Below, one piece after another: positions 38,447 through 47,025 of a DNA stretch of 64,000 nt. The DNA is from Solidesulfovibrio carbinoliphilus subsp. oakridgensis. GTDB lineage: Bacteria; Desulfobacterota; Desulfovibrionia; Desulfovibrionales; Desulfovibrionaceae. The DNA lies in the NCBI RefSeq assembly GCF_000177215.2, contig NZ_CM001368.1:3992125-4056124 (forward strand), in the 5' to 3' direction. The position numbers and the translations under genes were made by a program. The notes under the pieces are model-generated. The model searched no databases. It was not told where the DNA came from and saw only the letters and a list, made by a program, of their open reading frames with translations. How positions within the stretch are numbered: position 1 is the first letter of the stretch; the number at the start of each line of letters is the position of its first letter.

Positions 38447-41146
38447 TTGTCCACGCTTTACATCACCAATCTCCTGGACCGCCTGCCGACGGTCGGCTCC
38501 ACCCGCATGGTCCATGCCGGCATCGGCGTCTGGGTGGCCTGGGACGGCCAGCTCGACACCGCCTTCGAGGCCATGCTGCGCGATTACGGCGGATTCCGCA
38601 TGGCCGAGGCCACGGGCCAGGCCTTGTGGTTTTTCTTCGGCGACGAGGGCTTGCGGGCCCTGGGGCGCATCCATGTCTGGGGCCGGGTCAATGCCATGCC
38701 GGTCTTCATCGAGGTCTTCCCGGCCACGATGCTCATAAGCCCGAAGTTCGAGCTGTCCCTGTCCATGTCCGTGGAGCTCTCCCGCCAGCACGTGAACCCG
38801 TCCGATTCCCTGGACATCCTCATCCACCCCAACCTCAAAAACCAGATCGCGCTCATTCCCGGGCTCTCCTGCACCCCGGCCAAGCCGGCCTCCGGCCTGG
38901 CCCGGGTGGCCTTCGAGCATTTCGAGGCCGACCACGGCCTGTCCTACGAGTCCGGGCTCGGCTGGCTGTGCGTGCTGCGGCCGCTTGGCGATCCGCTGGC
39001 CCGGGACACGGCCGAGGGGTGGCGCAACATCGCGGTGGAGCTTTTGGACATCGTGGACCGGCTCGGCCTCAAGTTTTTGCGCCACGAGGGGTTTCTCATC
39101 TTCGAGGTGCCCGGGCTGCGCCTTTTCCGATCCTGGTGCCGGGACACCGTGGCCCGCATCGTGCGCCTCAAGGAGGAAGGGGACGCCGGCCACTACTGGC
39201 CAAGCGTCATGGCCGCGGTCCCGTCCAAGGGCCGGACCTGCGGCAAGGACCTGCCCCGGCGGATCGGGCTCGACTGGGACAAGCTGACCCCGGACTTCCC
39301 CCACATGAACTACCGCTCGGCCTTCCTCCTTGGCGACGAATTCGTCATCCACGAGGCCCGGACCCTGTCCCGGGGGCTGACCGTCGAGGACTGGTGCAAC
39401 GTGAGCCTGGTCGACGCGGCCGAGGAGGCCGAGCCCCAGGGCGTTCTGGCCGTGCCCTTGCCGTCCAACCTGTCCGGCGGGGACGCCCGGCTCTGCTTCT
39501 ACTGCGGCCTCAACAACCACCCGGCCCGCCAGTGTCCGTCCAAGGTCCTGGCCGGGCCCCGGCCCGAGGTCTGGGAGCGGTTCGGCCGGCTGGACATCGG
39601 CCGCCTGGAGGGCCTGTCCCAGAGCCTGGATGCCGCCCTGGCCGCCGATCCGGTGGCCGAGATGACGCGCCGGCTCGGCGGCAAGGAGGAGATGGATCTG
39701 CTCCTGCAGGCCATCTTCGAGATCGACCTGCCGTTTCAGACCCGCACCCTGGAGATGGTCTGGCGCAGCCGGGGCAAGGACCTGCCGGCCGGGTTCGAGC
39801 AGCTGGGGCCCCGGGAGGGCGACTATTTCTGGGAGGCGCTCGCCGCCCTTCGCGAGCGCAACGACCAGAACTACGAGGCCCAGCTCGCCCAGGCCCTGGC
39901 CAAATACCCCCGGGCCTACCAGCCGAAGTCCGTCCAGGGGTTCGCGTCCATGGAGGCCGACGACTGGACCAAGGCGGTCTATTATTGGCAGGAGTCGGGG
40001 CGGCTTTGCTACACGGCCCTGCAGCGCGGCTATTTCCTGTTCCTCCAGGCCCGGGCCCTGGAGGTGCAGGGGGAGTTCCACAAGGCCATCGCCCTGTTCC
40101 GGGAGGCCCTGCGGGAGTGTCCCAAATGGACCGAGCCGGTCTACCGCCAGGGCGTTTGCCTGGTGAAGATGGGATTCACGGACCAGGGGCTCCAGCTTTT
40201 CGGCCAGCTTCTGGCCGGGGACCCGACCATGTTCAACCGGGTGATGGTGGACCCGGAGCTGGAGCGGGGGAGGCTGCACATCCTGTCCTCCCTGTGGCGG
40301 ATCTGGAAGCAGTCGCGGGAGGAGGCCAACGCGAGACTTACCGCCCTCGGCGCCTTGTCCGAGTCCCTGCGCGCCCGTTTTCTGGAGGGCGAGCCGTATC
40401 TGGTCGAATCCGAGGACCGGGTCAAGGCGCTGGTCACGCTCGGCCAGGTCGGCAACTTCGTGGCCTTCAAGCGCCTGGAGGCCGGGGTCGGGGACATCGA
40501 GGAGGCGGTCCGCAAGAAGATCGATTCCGAGATCAAGGTCATGCAGCAGGAGCAGGCCCGGCAGTTCGAGGATCTCAAAAGCGTGCAGCGGGAGGCGGCC
40601 TGGTTTCCCTTTCCCACGCTCCTTCGGGAATTCAACAAGGATTTCAACTACTGCGCCACCAAGCTCAACTGGATGCGGACCTCGTCCATGGCCGAGGCGG
40701 AAAATTTCCACAAGAGCCGGGTGTTTTTGCCCGAGGTGGACGAGCGGATCCGGACGTTGCGCACCCGGCTCATCACCCTTCGCATCGTGCGGGACTCGAC
40801 CTTTTTCTGCATGCTCCTTGGCCGCAACTTCCTGTGGATGGAAGTGGTCGGCCTTGGCCTGTCGCTCGTCCTGGTGCCGGTCTTCGTCTACGTGTTCCAG
40901 CGTTCGGGCCAGGGCTGGGTGGCGGACATGATGGAGCAGCAGAAGTGGCAGCTGCAAAAGGGGCTGGTCATTATCCTGACGATCTCGGCCATGGCCCTGG
41001 CCGCCATCAAGACGGCCATGACCTTTGATTCGAAAAAGCGCAAGCTCTTCAAGCTGGCCGAGGAAGGCAAGCTGCCGGTCAAAAAGCCCAAGCCGAAAAA
41101 AAAGCCCAAGCCGAAGCCCAAGCCAAAGTCCAAGCCCGCCAAGTGA
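38447..41146 (+). CDS. TPR membrane protein with CCHC zinc knuckle
   Basis: An 899-residue protein with a TTG start (AAGGGAG upstream). Residues 1-340 are a soluble domain of unknown fold. Residues 350-363 are C-FY-C-GLNN-H-PARQ-C, an exact CX2CX4HX4C knuckle. Residues 480-600 hold TPR-like repeats (YFLFLQARALEVQGEFHKA, CPKWTEPVYRQGVCLVKMG). Residues 795-815 and 837-860 are membrane segments. The tail is a Lys-Pro run. No enzyme motif. The order suggests a membrane scaffold whose knuckle binds RNA, ssDNA or a partner. The N-terminal domain is not recognised. Confidence 0.7.
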   Translation: MSTLYITNLLDRLPTVGSTRMVHAGIGVWVAWDGQLDTAFEAMLRDYGGFRMAEATGQALWFFFGDEGLRALGRIHVWGRVNAMPVFIEVFPATMLISPKFELSLSMSVELSRQHVNPSDSLDILIHPNLKNQIALIPGLSCTPAKPASGLARVAFEHFEADHGLSYESGLGWLCVLRPLGDPLARDTAEGWRNIAVELLDIVDRLGLKFLRHEGFLIFEVPGLRLFRSWCRDTVARIVRLKEEGDAGHYWPSVMAAVPSKGRTCGKDLPRRIGLDWDKLTPDFPHMNYRSAFLLGDEFVIHEARTLSRGLTVEDWCNVSLVDAAEEAEPQGVLAVPLPSNLSGGDARLCFYCGLNNHPARQCPSKVLAGPRPEVWERFGRLDIGRLEGLSQSLDAALAADPVAEMTRRLGGKEEMDLLLQAIFEIDLPFQTRTLEMVWRSRGKDLPAGFEQLGPREGDYFWEALAALRERNDQNYEAQLAQALAKYPRAYQPKSVQGFASMEADDWTKAVYYWQESGRLCYTALQRGYFLFLQARALEVQGEFHKAIALFREALRECPKWTEPVYRQGVCLVKMGFTDQGLQLFGQLLAGDPTMFNRVMVDPELERGRLHILSSLWRIWKQSREEANARLTALGALSESLRARFLEGEPYLVESEDRVKALVTLGQVGNFVAFKRLEAGVGDIEEAVRKKIDSEIKVMQQEQARQFEDLKSVQREAAWFPFPTLLREFNKDFNYCATKLNWMRTSSMAEAENFHKSRVFLPEVDERIRTLRTRLITLRIVRDSTFFCMLLGRNFLWMEVVGLGLSLVLVPVFVYVFQRSGQGWVADMMEQQKWQLQKGLVIILTISAMALAAIKTAMTFDSKKRKLFKLAEEGKLPVKKPKPKKKPKPKPKPKSKPAK

Positions 41147-41334
41147 CGGGACGGCGGTGCGGCGGCGTCCGCCCGCCGCGCCCGTGCCCCGGCAGCCGGC
41201 GTCCCTTCCGTCCGGCCGCCACCCGGACGGCCGGGTGGAGCGCTTCTGTCTTTGCCGCACCGGGCCATTCGCCGCCCGGGCGGCGCGGTCCCGGCCGTCC
41301 CGCCCGGCGGCCGGCATCCGGGGCCGGGGCCATG

Positions 41335-41368
41335 AAAAAAGGCGGAGAGTCGCCTCTCCGCCTTTTTT
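41335..41368. terminator. Bidirectional terminator between the TPR gene and dsrC
   Basis: AAAAAAGGCGGAGA and TCTCCGCCTTTTTT form a 14-bp stem around GTCGCC. The A and T runs serve both strands. Confidence 0.92.
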
Positions 41369-41387
41369 CCTCGAGGAATCGTAAAGC

Positions 41388-41705
41388 CTAGACGCAGCCC
41401 GTGGGCTTGGGCAGGCCGGCCATTTTGCAGGCTCCTTTGCCCGGTCCGGACGGGAACAGCTCGTAGATGTGCTTCAGCTTGAATCCGGTCACCTTGGACA
41501 GGATGCGGACCATGGGCGCAATGCCGTTCTTTTTGTAGTAGTCCTGAAGAAACTCGATGACCTTGTTGTGCTCGGGGGTGAGTTCCTTGATGCCCTCGGA
41601 GTCCTTCACGTAATCAACCCACTCGAGCGTCCAGTCCTCGAATTTCTGCAAGAAGCCGTCTTCATCGACCTCGAACGATTTGCCTTTGTACTCGACAGTA
41701 GCCAT
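41388..41705 (-). CDS. dsrC: DsrC sulfur-carrier protein
   Basis: A 105-residue DsrC/DsvC, the usual length. VEYKGKSFEVDEDGFLQKFEDW and WVDYVKDSEGIKELTPEH are the N-terminal motifs. KNGIAPMVRILSKVTGFKLKHIYELFPSGPGKGACKMAGLPKPTGCV (located at the C-terminus) carries the two conserved Cys at residues 93 and 104. These form the trisulfide with sulfite reductase DsrAB and pass sulfur to the membrane complex DsrMKJOP. It is essential to dissimilatory sulfite reduction. A promoter lies upstream. The YcaO-TPR gene is next on the same strand. Confidence 0.97.
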   Translation of the reverse strand: MATVEYKGKSFEVDEDGFLQKFEDWTLEWVDYVKDSEGIKELTPEHNKVIEFLQDYYKKNGIAPMVRILSKVTGFKLKHIYELFPSGPGKGACKMAGLPKPTGCV

Positions 41706-41888
41706 GCGCATCCTCCTTACAGGTTGATGAGAAAAGCGCCCGGAACGTTGCTTCAAAAAACCGGGCGGTTCGCAAGCGCCGCCCTGCGGGGCAGGGGGCC
41801 TCACCCATGAATCAGAGCACCCTTGATGCCCGATGGGTCGTGTGTGTCAGGGCGCCGTGTGACAAACAGGCTCCCGCGTTACTTTTTT

Positions 41889-41918
41889 AACGTACGCCGG
41901 AAAAAAGGTTCTTGTCAA
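41889..41918 (-). promoter_or_regulatory. Probable dsrC promoter
   Basis: On the minus strand TTGACA, 18 bp, TACGTT, about 185 bp before the dsrC start. It is a strong -35 and a moderate -10. Confidence 0.6.
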
Positions 41919-41936
41919 CGTCTTTCCCTGCCACGG

Positions 41937-41973
41937 TGACAAGGTAATGACAATTTTGTCCATTATGACAAGG
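41937..41973. repeat. TGACAA repeats upstream of the dsrC promoter
   Basis: TGACAAGG (41937), TGACAATTTTGTC (41948-41960, arms GACAA and TTGTC) and TGACAAGG (41966) lie in 37 bp. The two direct copies flank the inverted pair, as in a regulator-binding array. The YcaO-TPR stop lies 21 bp further on. Confidence 0.6.
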
Positions 41974-41993
41974 TGTTGAATCAGGATCGCCGC

Positions 41994-43751
41994 CTAATCG
42001 CTTTTTGTGGCCAAACCGGCCAGGGCTTCCCGGGCGAAGGTGATAGCCGGATCAAGGGCCAGGGCCGCGTTCAGGTGGTGGGCCGCCAGTTCCGTGCGCC
42101 CGAGCCGGGCCTGGCACAGGCCCAGGTTGGCCAGGTCCATGGCCGAACCGGCGTCGAGCTCGAGGGCCGCCTCGAAGTCGTGGGCCGCGGCCTGATAGTC
42201 CCCGGCCTTGAACCGGGCCACGCCGCGCAGGTTGAAATACTCCTTGACCTCCGGGCAAAGGGCGATGGCCCGGTCAAGGAGCGGCACCACCTCCCCGTAC
42301 CGGTCGAGCCGGGCCAGGGCGTGAGCCTGGTAAAAGGCGGCCAGGGCCTGGTCTTCCGGCAGCGGCTGCAAGGCCTCGGACACGGCGAAACGGTGGAGCG
42401 CCAGGCAGGGGTCGCCGGTGCGAAGGGCAAGCAGTCCCTCGAAAAAGGGCACGAACGGCGCGTCCGGGTAGATGTCGGCCAGGGCGGCCAGGCCGGCTGC
42501 GGCCGTGTCCGGATCGGCCTGTTCGGCCAGGAGCCGGCCCGTGAAAAGCCCGAGGCTCGCGGTCGGGGTCCGCTCCCGGAAGGCGAAGCCGGGCACGATG
42601 TTGTAGTTGGCGGACAGCCCGAGCTCCGGATGGGTGGTGTCGATGGTCAGGAGCGGATGGCCCATGGCGGCCAGGCGCCCGGCCAGTTCGGCCAGTTCCT
42701 CGGCGATGTCCTCCCGCTCGATGCCCGGCAGGCTGCAAAGGCCGACGGTCGGCCCGGCAAAGACCCAGGCGGCTTCGTCCAGGGTCCTGAATTTCGGCAG
42801 GCCCGAGGCCTCGTAGTTGCTCGACGTCTCGAAATCGCCGGCCAGCTGGGCCACCTCGGTCAGGGCCCGGATGGCGGCCTTGGCCGGCGAGGCGGCCGTG
42901 CCGGCGGTGAAGACGATTTCCGAGGACTCGGGGAAGGTGGCCGGATCGTAGGCGATGGCCCCGACGGTCGGCACGGGCATGCCCAGGCTGAAGTCCTTGA
43001 GCCAGACCCGCACCCCTTCCCGGGCAAAGGCGGCCAGGAGGCCGGAGAGAACCGGATCGTCGCAGGTGGCCGGGTCGATGGTCGGCAGTTCCGGCCGGTC
43101 GCGATCGATCACGGCGCAGACGTGCCGCTCGACCAGTTCGCAGGCCCCCTGGAGCACGGACTCCTCGAAACAGTTGCCGGCCGAGGAGCCGTTGAACTCG
43201 TTTAAGAGCTTGAACCAGTCCAAGGGCACGGCCACGTCCTCGCCCGCGGCCACGTCGCGCACCAGGGCGAACCGCCAGGGGAGCAGGTCCAGGATGCGCC
43301 TTGCCGCCGCGTCGTCGAGGCCCGTCTCGCCGACCGAATGGCGGATGAGCGACAGCGGCACGAGGCGGTCGCCGAACGAAGCCTCGGCCTCGGACCAGGT
43401 GGCGGAAACCAGCCGGCCCCCGTCCTCCCAGAAGGAGAAGAAGCTGAACCGCTCGGCCAGTTCCATAAGCGCCGACGCCTCGGCCTGCTCGGGGGAGGCC
43501 CCTTTGCCCATCTGCTTGCGGGTTGGCATGACGGCCCGGGCCGCTTCGCCGCAGAGGCTCAGAAAGACGGGAATGCCGAGCCGGCCGGTGTCGATGCGCC
43601 GGGTCTCGGCCAGGACGCCGGCCCCAAGCCGGGCGAAGGCGGCCTTGGCCCGGGCCACGGTCTCGGCCGGGGGGCAGATCTTGTCCTGGTCCAGGGCATA
43701 GCCCTTGGGGCGGGACGCCAGTCCCTTGGGAACGAAACGGCTGGTATCCAT
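41994..43751 (-). CDS. YcaO-domain protein with C-terminal TPR
   Basis: A 585-residue protein. Residues 20-420 match YcaO: KQMGKGASPEQAEASALMELAERFSFF carries the ATP/Mg motif (E..AL.ELAER), SAGNCFEESVLQGACELVERHVCAVI is the second Glu-rich helix, and AIRALTEVAQL the third motif. Residues 440-580 are TPR repeats (YFNLRGVARFKAGDYQAAAHDFEAALELD). YcaO enzymes activate backbone amides with ATP for thioamide or azoline formation. The Pro-rich tip of peptide-natural-product YcaOs is absent. The TPR may hold the target. Position behind dsrC suggests a sulfur role; the substrate is unknown. Confidence 0.85.
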   Translation of the reverse strand: MDTSRFVPKGLASRPKGYALDQDKICPPAETVARAKAAFARLGAGVLAETRRIDTGRLGIPVFLSLCGEAARAVMPTRKQMGKGASPEQAEASALMELAERFSFFSFWEDGGRLVSATWSEAEASFGDRLVPLSLIRHSVGETGLDDAAARRILDLLPWRFALVRDVAAGEDVAVPLDWFKLLNEFNGSSAGNCFEESVLQGACELVERHVCAVIDRDRPELPTIDPATCDDPVLSGLLAAFAREGVRVWLKDFSLGMPVPTVGAIAYDPATFPESSEIVFTAGTAASPAKAAIRALTEVAQLAGDFETSSNYEASGLPKFRTLDEAAWVFAGPTVGLCSLPGIEREDIAEELAELAGRLAAMGHPLLTIDTTHPELGLSANYNIVPGFAFRERTPTASLGLFTGRLLAEQADPDTAAAGLAALADIYPDAPFVPFFEGLLALRTGDPCLALHRFAVSEALQPLPEDQALAAFYQAHALARLDRYGEVVPLLDRAIALCPEVKEYFNLRGVARFKAGDYQAAAHDFEAALELDAGSAMDLANLGLCQARLGRTELAAHHLNAALALDPAITFAREALAGLATKSD

Positions 43752-43810
43752 GGGTGCTCGCTTGCTTGGGGAGTGCGGGAGCCGTGGGCCGGGCCCGGCC
43801 CACGGGCGGC

Positions 43811-44548
43811 TCAGGCGTGCTTGCGCGGGCGCAGGCGGTAGATCTGGCACAGCTTGCGTTCGGGCTCGCCGCTTTCGGGGTTGGTTTCCTTGTACCCGAC
43901 CACGCGCTCGGCCTGGTGGAATTCCTTTTCGGCCATGCCGAGAAACCGGGTGGCCTTGCGGGTGTAGTCCTTGGCCAGGACGACTTCCGCACCCGGGGCG
44001 AGGGCGATGTGGGCCAGGAGAAATTTCAGGAGCCCCCGGTAGAGGTCTTCCAGGTAGAGGACTTCCGAGCCGAGGATGACGTCGAAGCGCCGGCCGAGCC
44101 GGTCGGCCGCGAAATCGGCGTGGGCCACCGAGGCCCGGTCGGCCAGGCCGTTTTGCAGGATGTTGATCTGCGAAAAGAGCAGGGCGTCGGGGTGGATGTC
44201 GGTCAAAAGGGTCGTGAAGCCCTGTTTCGCCGCAAACAGCCCGCAAATGCCGACGCCGGCGCCGAGTTCGAGCAGGGTGCGGCCGTCGCCCGGGCCGAGG
44301 TGGGCCAGGAAATGGCCGAGGAGCATGGAGGCGGGCCAGATCTTGGCCCAGTAGGGCAGGGTGATGGGCCCTTGGCCGGCGGTCAGGACGAGGCGGTCGA
44401 TCAGGGCCTCGAGGTCGGCGATCTGGAGGATCTCCAAGGTTTCGCCGGCGATGGACACGGGTTCGAACCGGACGTCGTAGCGGCTTTTGGCCGCGTCCAG
44501 GAGTTCGTCGAGCGGGGCGGAAAGGGGGATGGTTGGATGCACAATCAC
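43811..44548 (-). CDS. SAM-dependent methyltransferase (METTL-like)
   Basis: A 245-residue class I methyltransferase. LPYWAKIWPASMLLGHFLAHL then LLELGAGVGICGLFAAKQG is the SAM-binding motif I, and LTDIHPDALLFSQINILQNG and DVILGSEVLYLEDLY follow, with SEVLY in place of the DPPY of nucleic-acid enzymes. This frame is that of the METTL20/21 group, which methylates Lys in proteins. The protein target is unknown. It is 59 bp upstream of the YcaO gene, so they may form a protein-modification unit with dsrC. Confidence 0.82.
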   Translation of the reverse strand: MIVHPTIPLSAPLDELLDAAKSRYDVRFEPVSIAGETLEILQIADLEALIDRLVLTAGQGPITLPYWAKIWPASMLLGHFLAHLGPGDGRTLLELGAGVGICGLFAAKQGFTTLLTDIHPDALLFSQINILQNGLADRASVAHADFAADRLGRRFDVILGSEVLYLEDLYRGLLKFLLAHIALAPGAEVVLAKDYTRKATRFLGMAEKEFHQAERVVGYKETNPESGEPERKLCQIYRLRPRKHA

Positions 44549-44640
44549 TCCCGTTCTGGTATGAAAACGCCTCTAGCCCAAAAGCGGCCGGGAGGCAAAG
44601 AAAAAGGGCCGGCTTTGGGGCCGGCCCTGGGTTTGCGGAG

Positions 44641-44715
<75 letters not shown>

Positions 44716-44728
44716 TCATGTTCGGCTG

Positions 44729-44803
<75 letters not shown>

Positions 44804-44822
44804 TCAATCTCAAAGACCAATC

Positions 44823-44851
44823 TCTTTATTCGCCCCCGGCCCGGTTGTCAA
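44823..44851 (-). promoter_or_regulatory. Sigma-70 promoter of tRNA-Cys/tRNA-Gly
   Basis: On the minus strand TTGACA, a 17-bp spacer and TAAAGA, with the -10 box 19 bp before the tRNA-Cys 5' end. Confidence 0.8.
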
Positions 44852-45124
44852 TCGTTTTTTCAAACTTTCTTTCTGTCCGGTCCGGAGCGGCGGGGCGGCC
44901 GCCGTTGCCGAGGCGCATAACTGTCAAAATTGCGGGCCTTCGTCAACAAGGAATTTGCGCCCGATCGAATTTTTTCTGTAACATGCTGCAATTTAAATTA
45001 AAACTATGGATGATTTTCGGGCCGCTTCCCGGCCGGCCACGGCCCGCCAACGGCCCGGGAGCCGGCCCCTTGGCCCGGGTACCGGATTTTCCCGGCCCGA
45101 AACGTCCCGGCCGGCCGGGCGCGC
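44852..45124. other. Intergenic stretch without a recognised feature
   Basis: Beyond the tRNA promoter this holds an AT-rich patch (around 44965-45006, with GCAATTTAAATTAAAAC) then GC-rich DNA up to the stop of the glycosyltransferase gene. No gene or hairpin of note was seen. Confidence 0.5.
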
Positions 45125-46741
45125 CTACCGGTTCAGGCCCAGGGAATCGAGGGCCGACAGCTCCTCTTTGCGCTCATACCACTTGTAGTGGAACTTGAGG
45201 TCGTTGCCCATGATGCTGCCCTGGCTGGCCAGGGACAACCTGCTTTTGGCCGAGGTGCCGGAGTCCTGCCTGTGCACGCAGGTGACCGTGCCGCAGAAAA
45301 AGACCTTCCAGCCGGCCAGGCACAGTTGCAGGTCGTGGTCCGTGTCGTCGATCTGGGAGGGCGAGTAGCGGATGTCGAAGCTCGGGGCGTCGGCCAGGGA
45401 GGCCACGCGCAGGAGGTGCTGGCAGCCCATGACCACCCGGGCCTCGCGCACCACGTCGTAAAGGCCGATGTCGTACTGCTGGTAGCCGGTCGGCAGGCTG
45501 ACCCGGATGGCGTCGTCGTGGGTCAGGGAGACGTGGCGGTAGAGGTACTGGAGCATCTTGAACCGGCCCGGGAAGACGACCTTGCAGCCGACGTTGCCGA
45601 TTTTCGGGTCGCTTTCGGCCACGGTCAGGAAATGGGCCAGCCAGTCGGGCTGGAGATAGACGTCGTCGTCCAAGAAGGCCACGTAGTCGCTTTCCCGGGT
45701 GGCCGGCTGGGCCAAGAGCCAGTTGCGGGCGGCCGGGGCCCCGACGTTGACCGGAAGCGCGATGATCTCCACCTCGTTTTGCGGGAAAAGCTCCCGGGCC
45801 CGGCCGGCCACGGCCAGGCTGTCGTCCGTGCAGCCGTTTAAAAGAATCTTGATCCTGGCCGGGCCGATGGCGCACCGGGCCAGGCTCGCCAGCGTCTCCC
45901 CGAGCACCTGCCCTTTGTTGTAACTGTAGAGATAGATGGCGACGCGCCTCTCGTCCACGAGCCCGGGGTTCGGGACGAACGGCGCGCGCAGGGCCTCCAG
46001 GCGCAGGGCATAGGGCCGTTGCAGGGGATCGAGTTCGAAAGCCCGGCCGTAGAGGGCCAGGGCCTGCTCCGTATCCCCGGCCCGGTGGTGCATCTCCGCC
46101 GCCCGGCTGAGCGTGAAGGGGTCGTCCACCCGGCCGGCGATGGCCGGCCAGTGGGGCCAGGCCCCGGCATCGTCGCCGAGGGCGGCGTGGTGGTTGAAAA
46201 GCCGCTTGGTCCAAAGGGGCAAGAGGACCTTCGGGCACTTGAAGGCGGCCAGGCTCTCGCTCGGCGGCTGGCCCTGGTAGAAATCCAGGCTGAGGAGCAG
46301 GTCGGCGTAGCGCACGGCCATGGGGTGGCGGGCCAGGATGCGCTCGCAGATCGTGCGGATGTCCCCACCCTGGTACTTCATGGAAGCCTTTCGCAGCTCG
46401 GTGAAGGTCTGGGGCTCCACATGGGTGCCGGCCAGGACCTTGACCACCGTGGCCGCGCCCGGGGAGATGCCGGAATCCACCCCGATGCTCAGGACGTCCG
46501 GATCGAAATTGGCCAACTGCACGGCGGACTTGATGGCCTGTTCGAGCAGCGACTTGGCATAGGGGGGCAACTCGGCGATGTCTTCGGCCAAAAGGCGGTT
46601 GATAAAGGAGACCGACAGCGGCAAATCTATTTGGAACGTATTGAGATAGTTGTGGTAATATTTGCAGGCCGCGTCCATGTTCAAGGCGGCGAGTTCGCCG
46701 CCGAGGCCTGCGAGCTTTTCCGAATCTCCTGCCTGGGCCAT
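45125..46741 (-). CDS. TPR-containing family 2 glycosyltransferase
   Basis: A 538-residue protein. Residues 1-230 are helical, with a TPR pair at 205-240 (AAEMHHRAGDTEQALALYGRAFELD). Residues 265-500 are a GT-A domain: VAIYLYSYNKGQVLGETLASL, IKILLNGCTDDS, LPVNVGAPAARNWLL, and YVAFLDDDVYLQPDW with the metal-binding Asp run. DDTDHDLQLCLAGWKVFF is the acceptor-side motif. It probably glycosylates a protein or surface polymer. It is a single gene with no partner visible. Confidence 0.83.
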   Translation of the reverse strand: MAQAGDSEKLAGLGGELAALNMDAACKYYHNYLNTFQIDLPLSVSFINRLLAEDIAELPPYAKSLLEQAIKSAVQLANFDPDVLSIGVDSGISPGAATVVKVLAGTHVEPQTFTELRKASMKYQGGDIRTICERILARHPMAVRYADLLLSLDFYQGQPPSESLAAFKCPKVLLPLWTKRLFNHHAALGDDAGAWPHWPAIAGRVDDPFTLSRAAEMHHRAGDTEQALALYGRAFELDPLQRPYALRLEALRAPFVPNPGLVDERRVAIYLYSYNKGQVLGETLASLARCAIGPARIKILLNGCTDDSLAVAGRARELFPQNEVEIIALPVNVGAPAARNWLLAQPATRESDYVAFLDDDVYLQPDWLAHFLTVAESDPKIGNVGCKVVFPGRFKMLQYLYRHVSLTHDDAIRVSLPTGYQQYDIGLYDVVREARVVMGCQHLLRVASLADAPSFDIRYSPSQIDDTDHDLQLCLAGWKVFFCGTVTCVHRQDSGTSAKSRLSLASQGSIMGNDLKFHYKWYERKEELSALDSLGLNR

Positions 46742-47025
46742 ACTGTTCCTCCGTTCCGGGGCCGACGGGCGGGCCGGACCGGGACCAACGTCCCGGCCGT
46801 GGCCCGGTTGGCGTCGCGCCTTGCCGGGTGTGCTGCGTCGCGGTCTTTAAGCAAAAGTGGTGCCAGGAAAAATTTGGCCGGCCGAGGCGGAGGCTGCCGC
46901 TCGGCCATGGTCATGGCCGGGGCACGGCATCTCTCAGCGGGGTTGCGGCCCGGCCAAGGCCTGCCGTTGCCCGGAAGCCGGCAGCGGGCTTCTGCCCCCG
47001 GCCCACGGTGGGAAAAAACGCCGGC

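Noticed and set aside
38246-41317. 1023-codon minus-strand frame opposite the TPR-zinc knuckle gene
   Set aside because: Antisense shadow. It also crosses the MoaE-like gene and has no recognisable domain, whereas the plus frame has TPRs, membrane helices and a knuckle.
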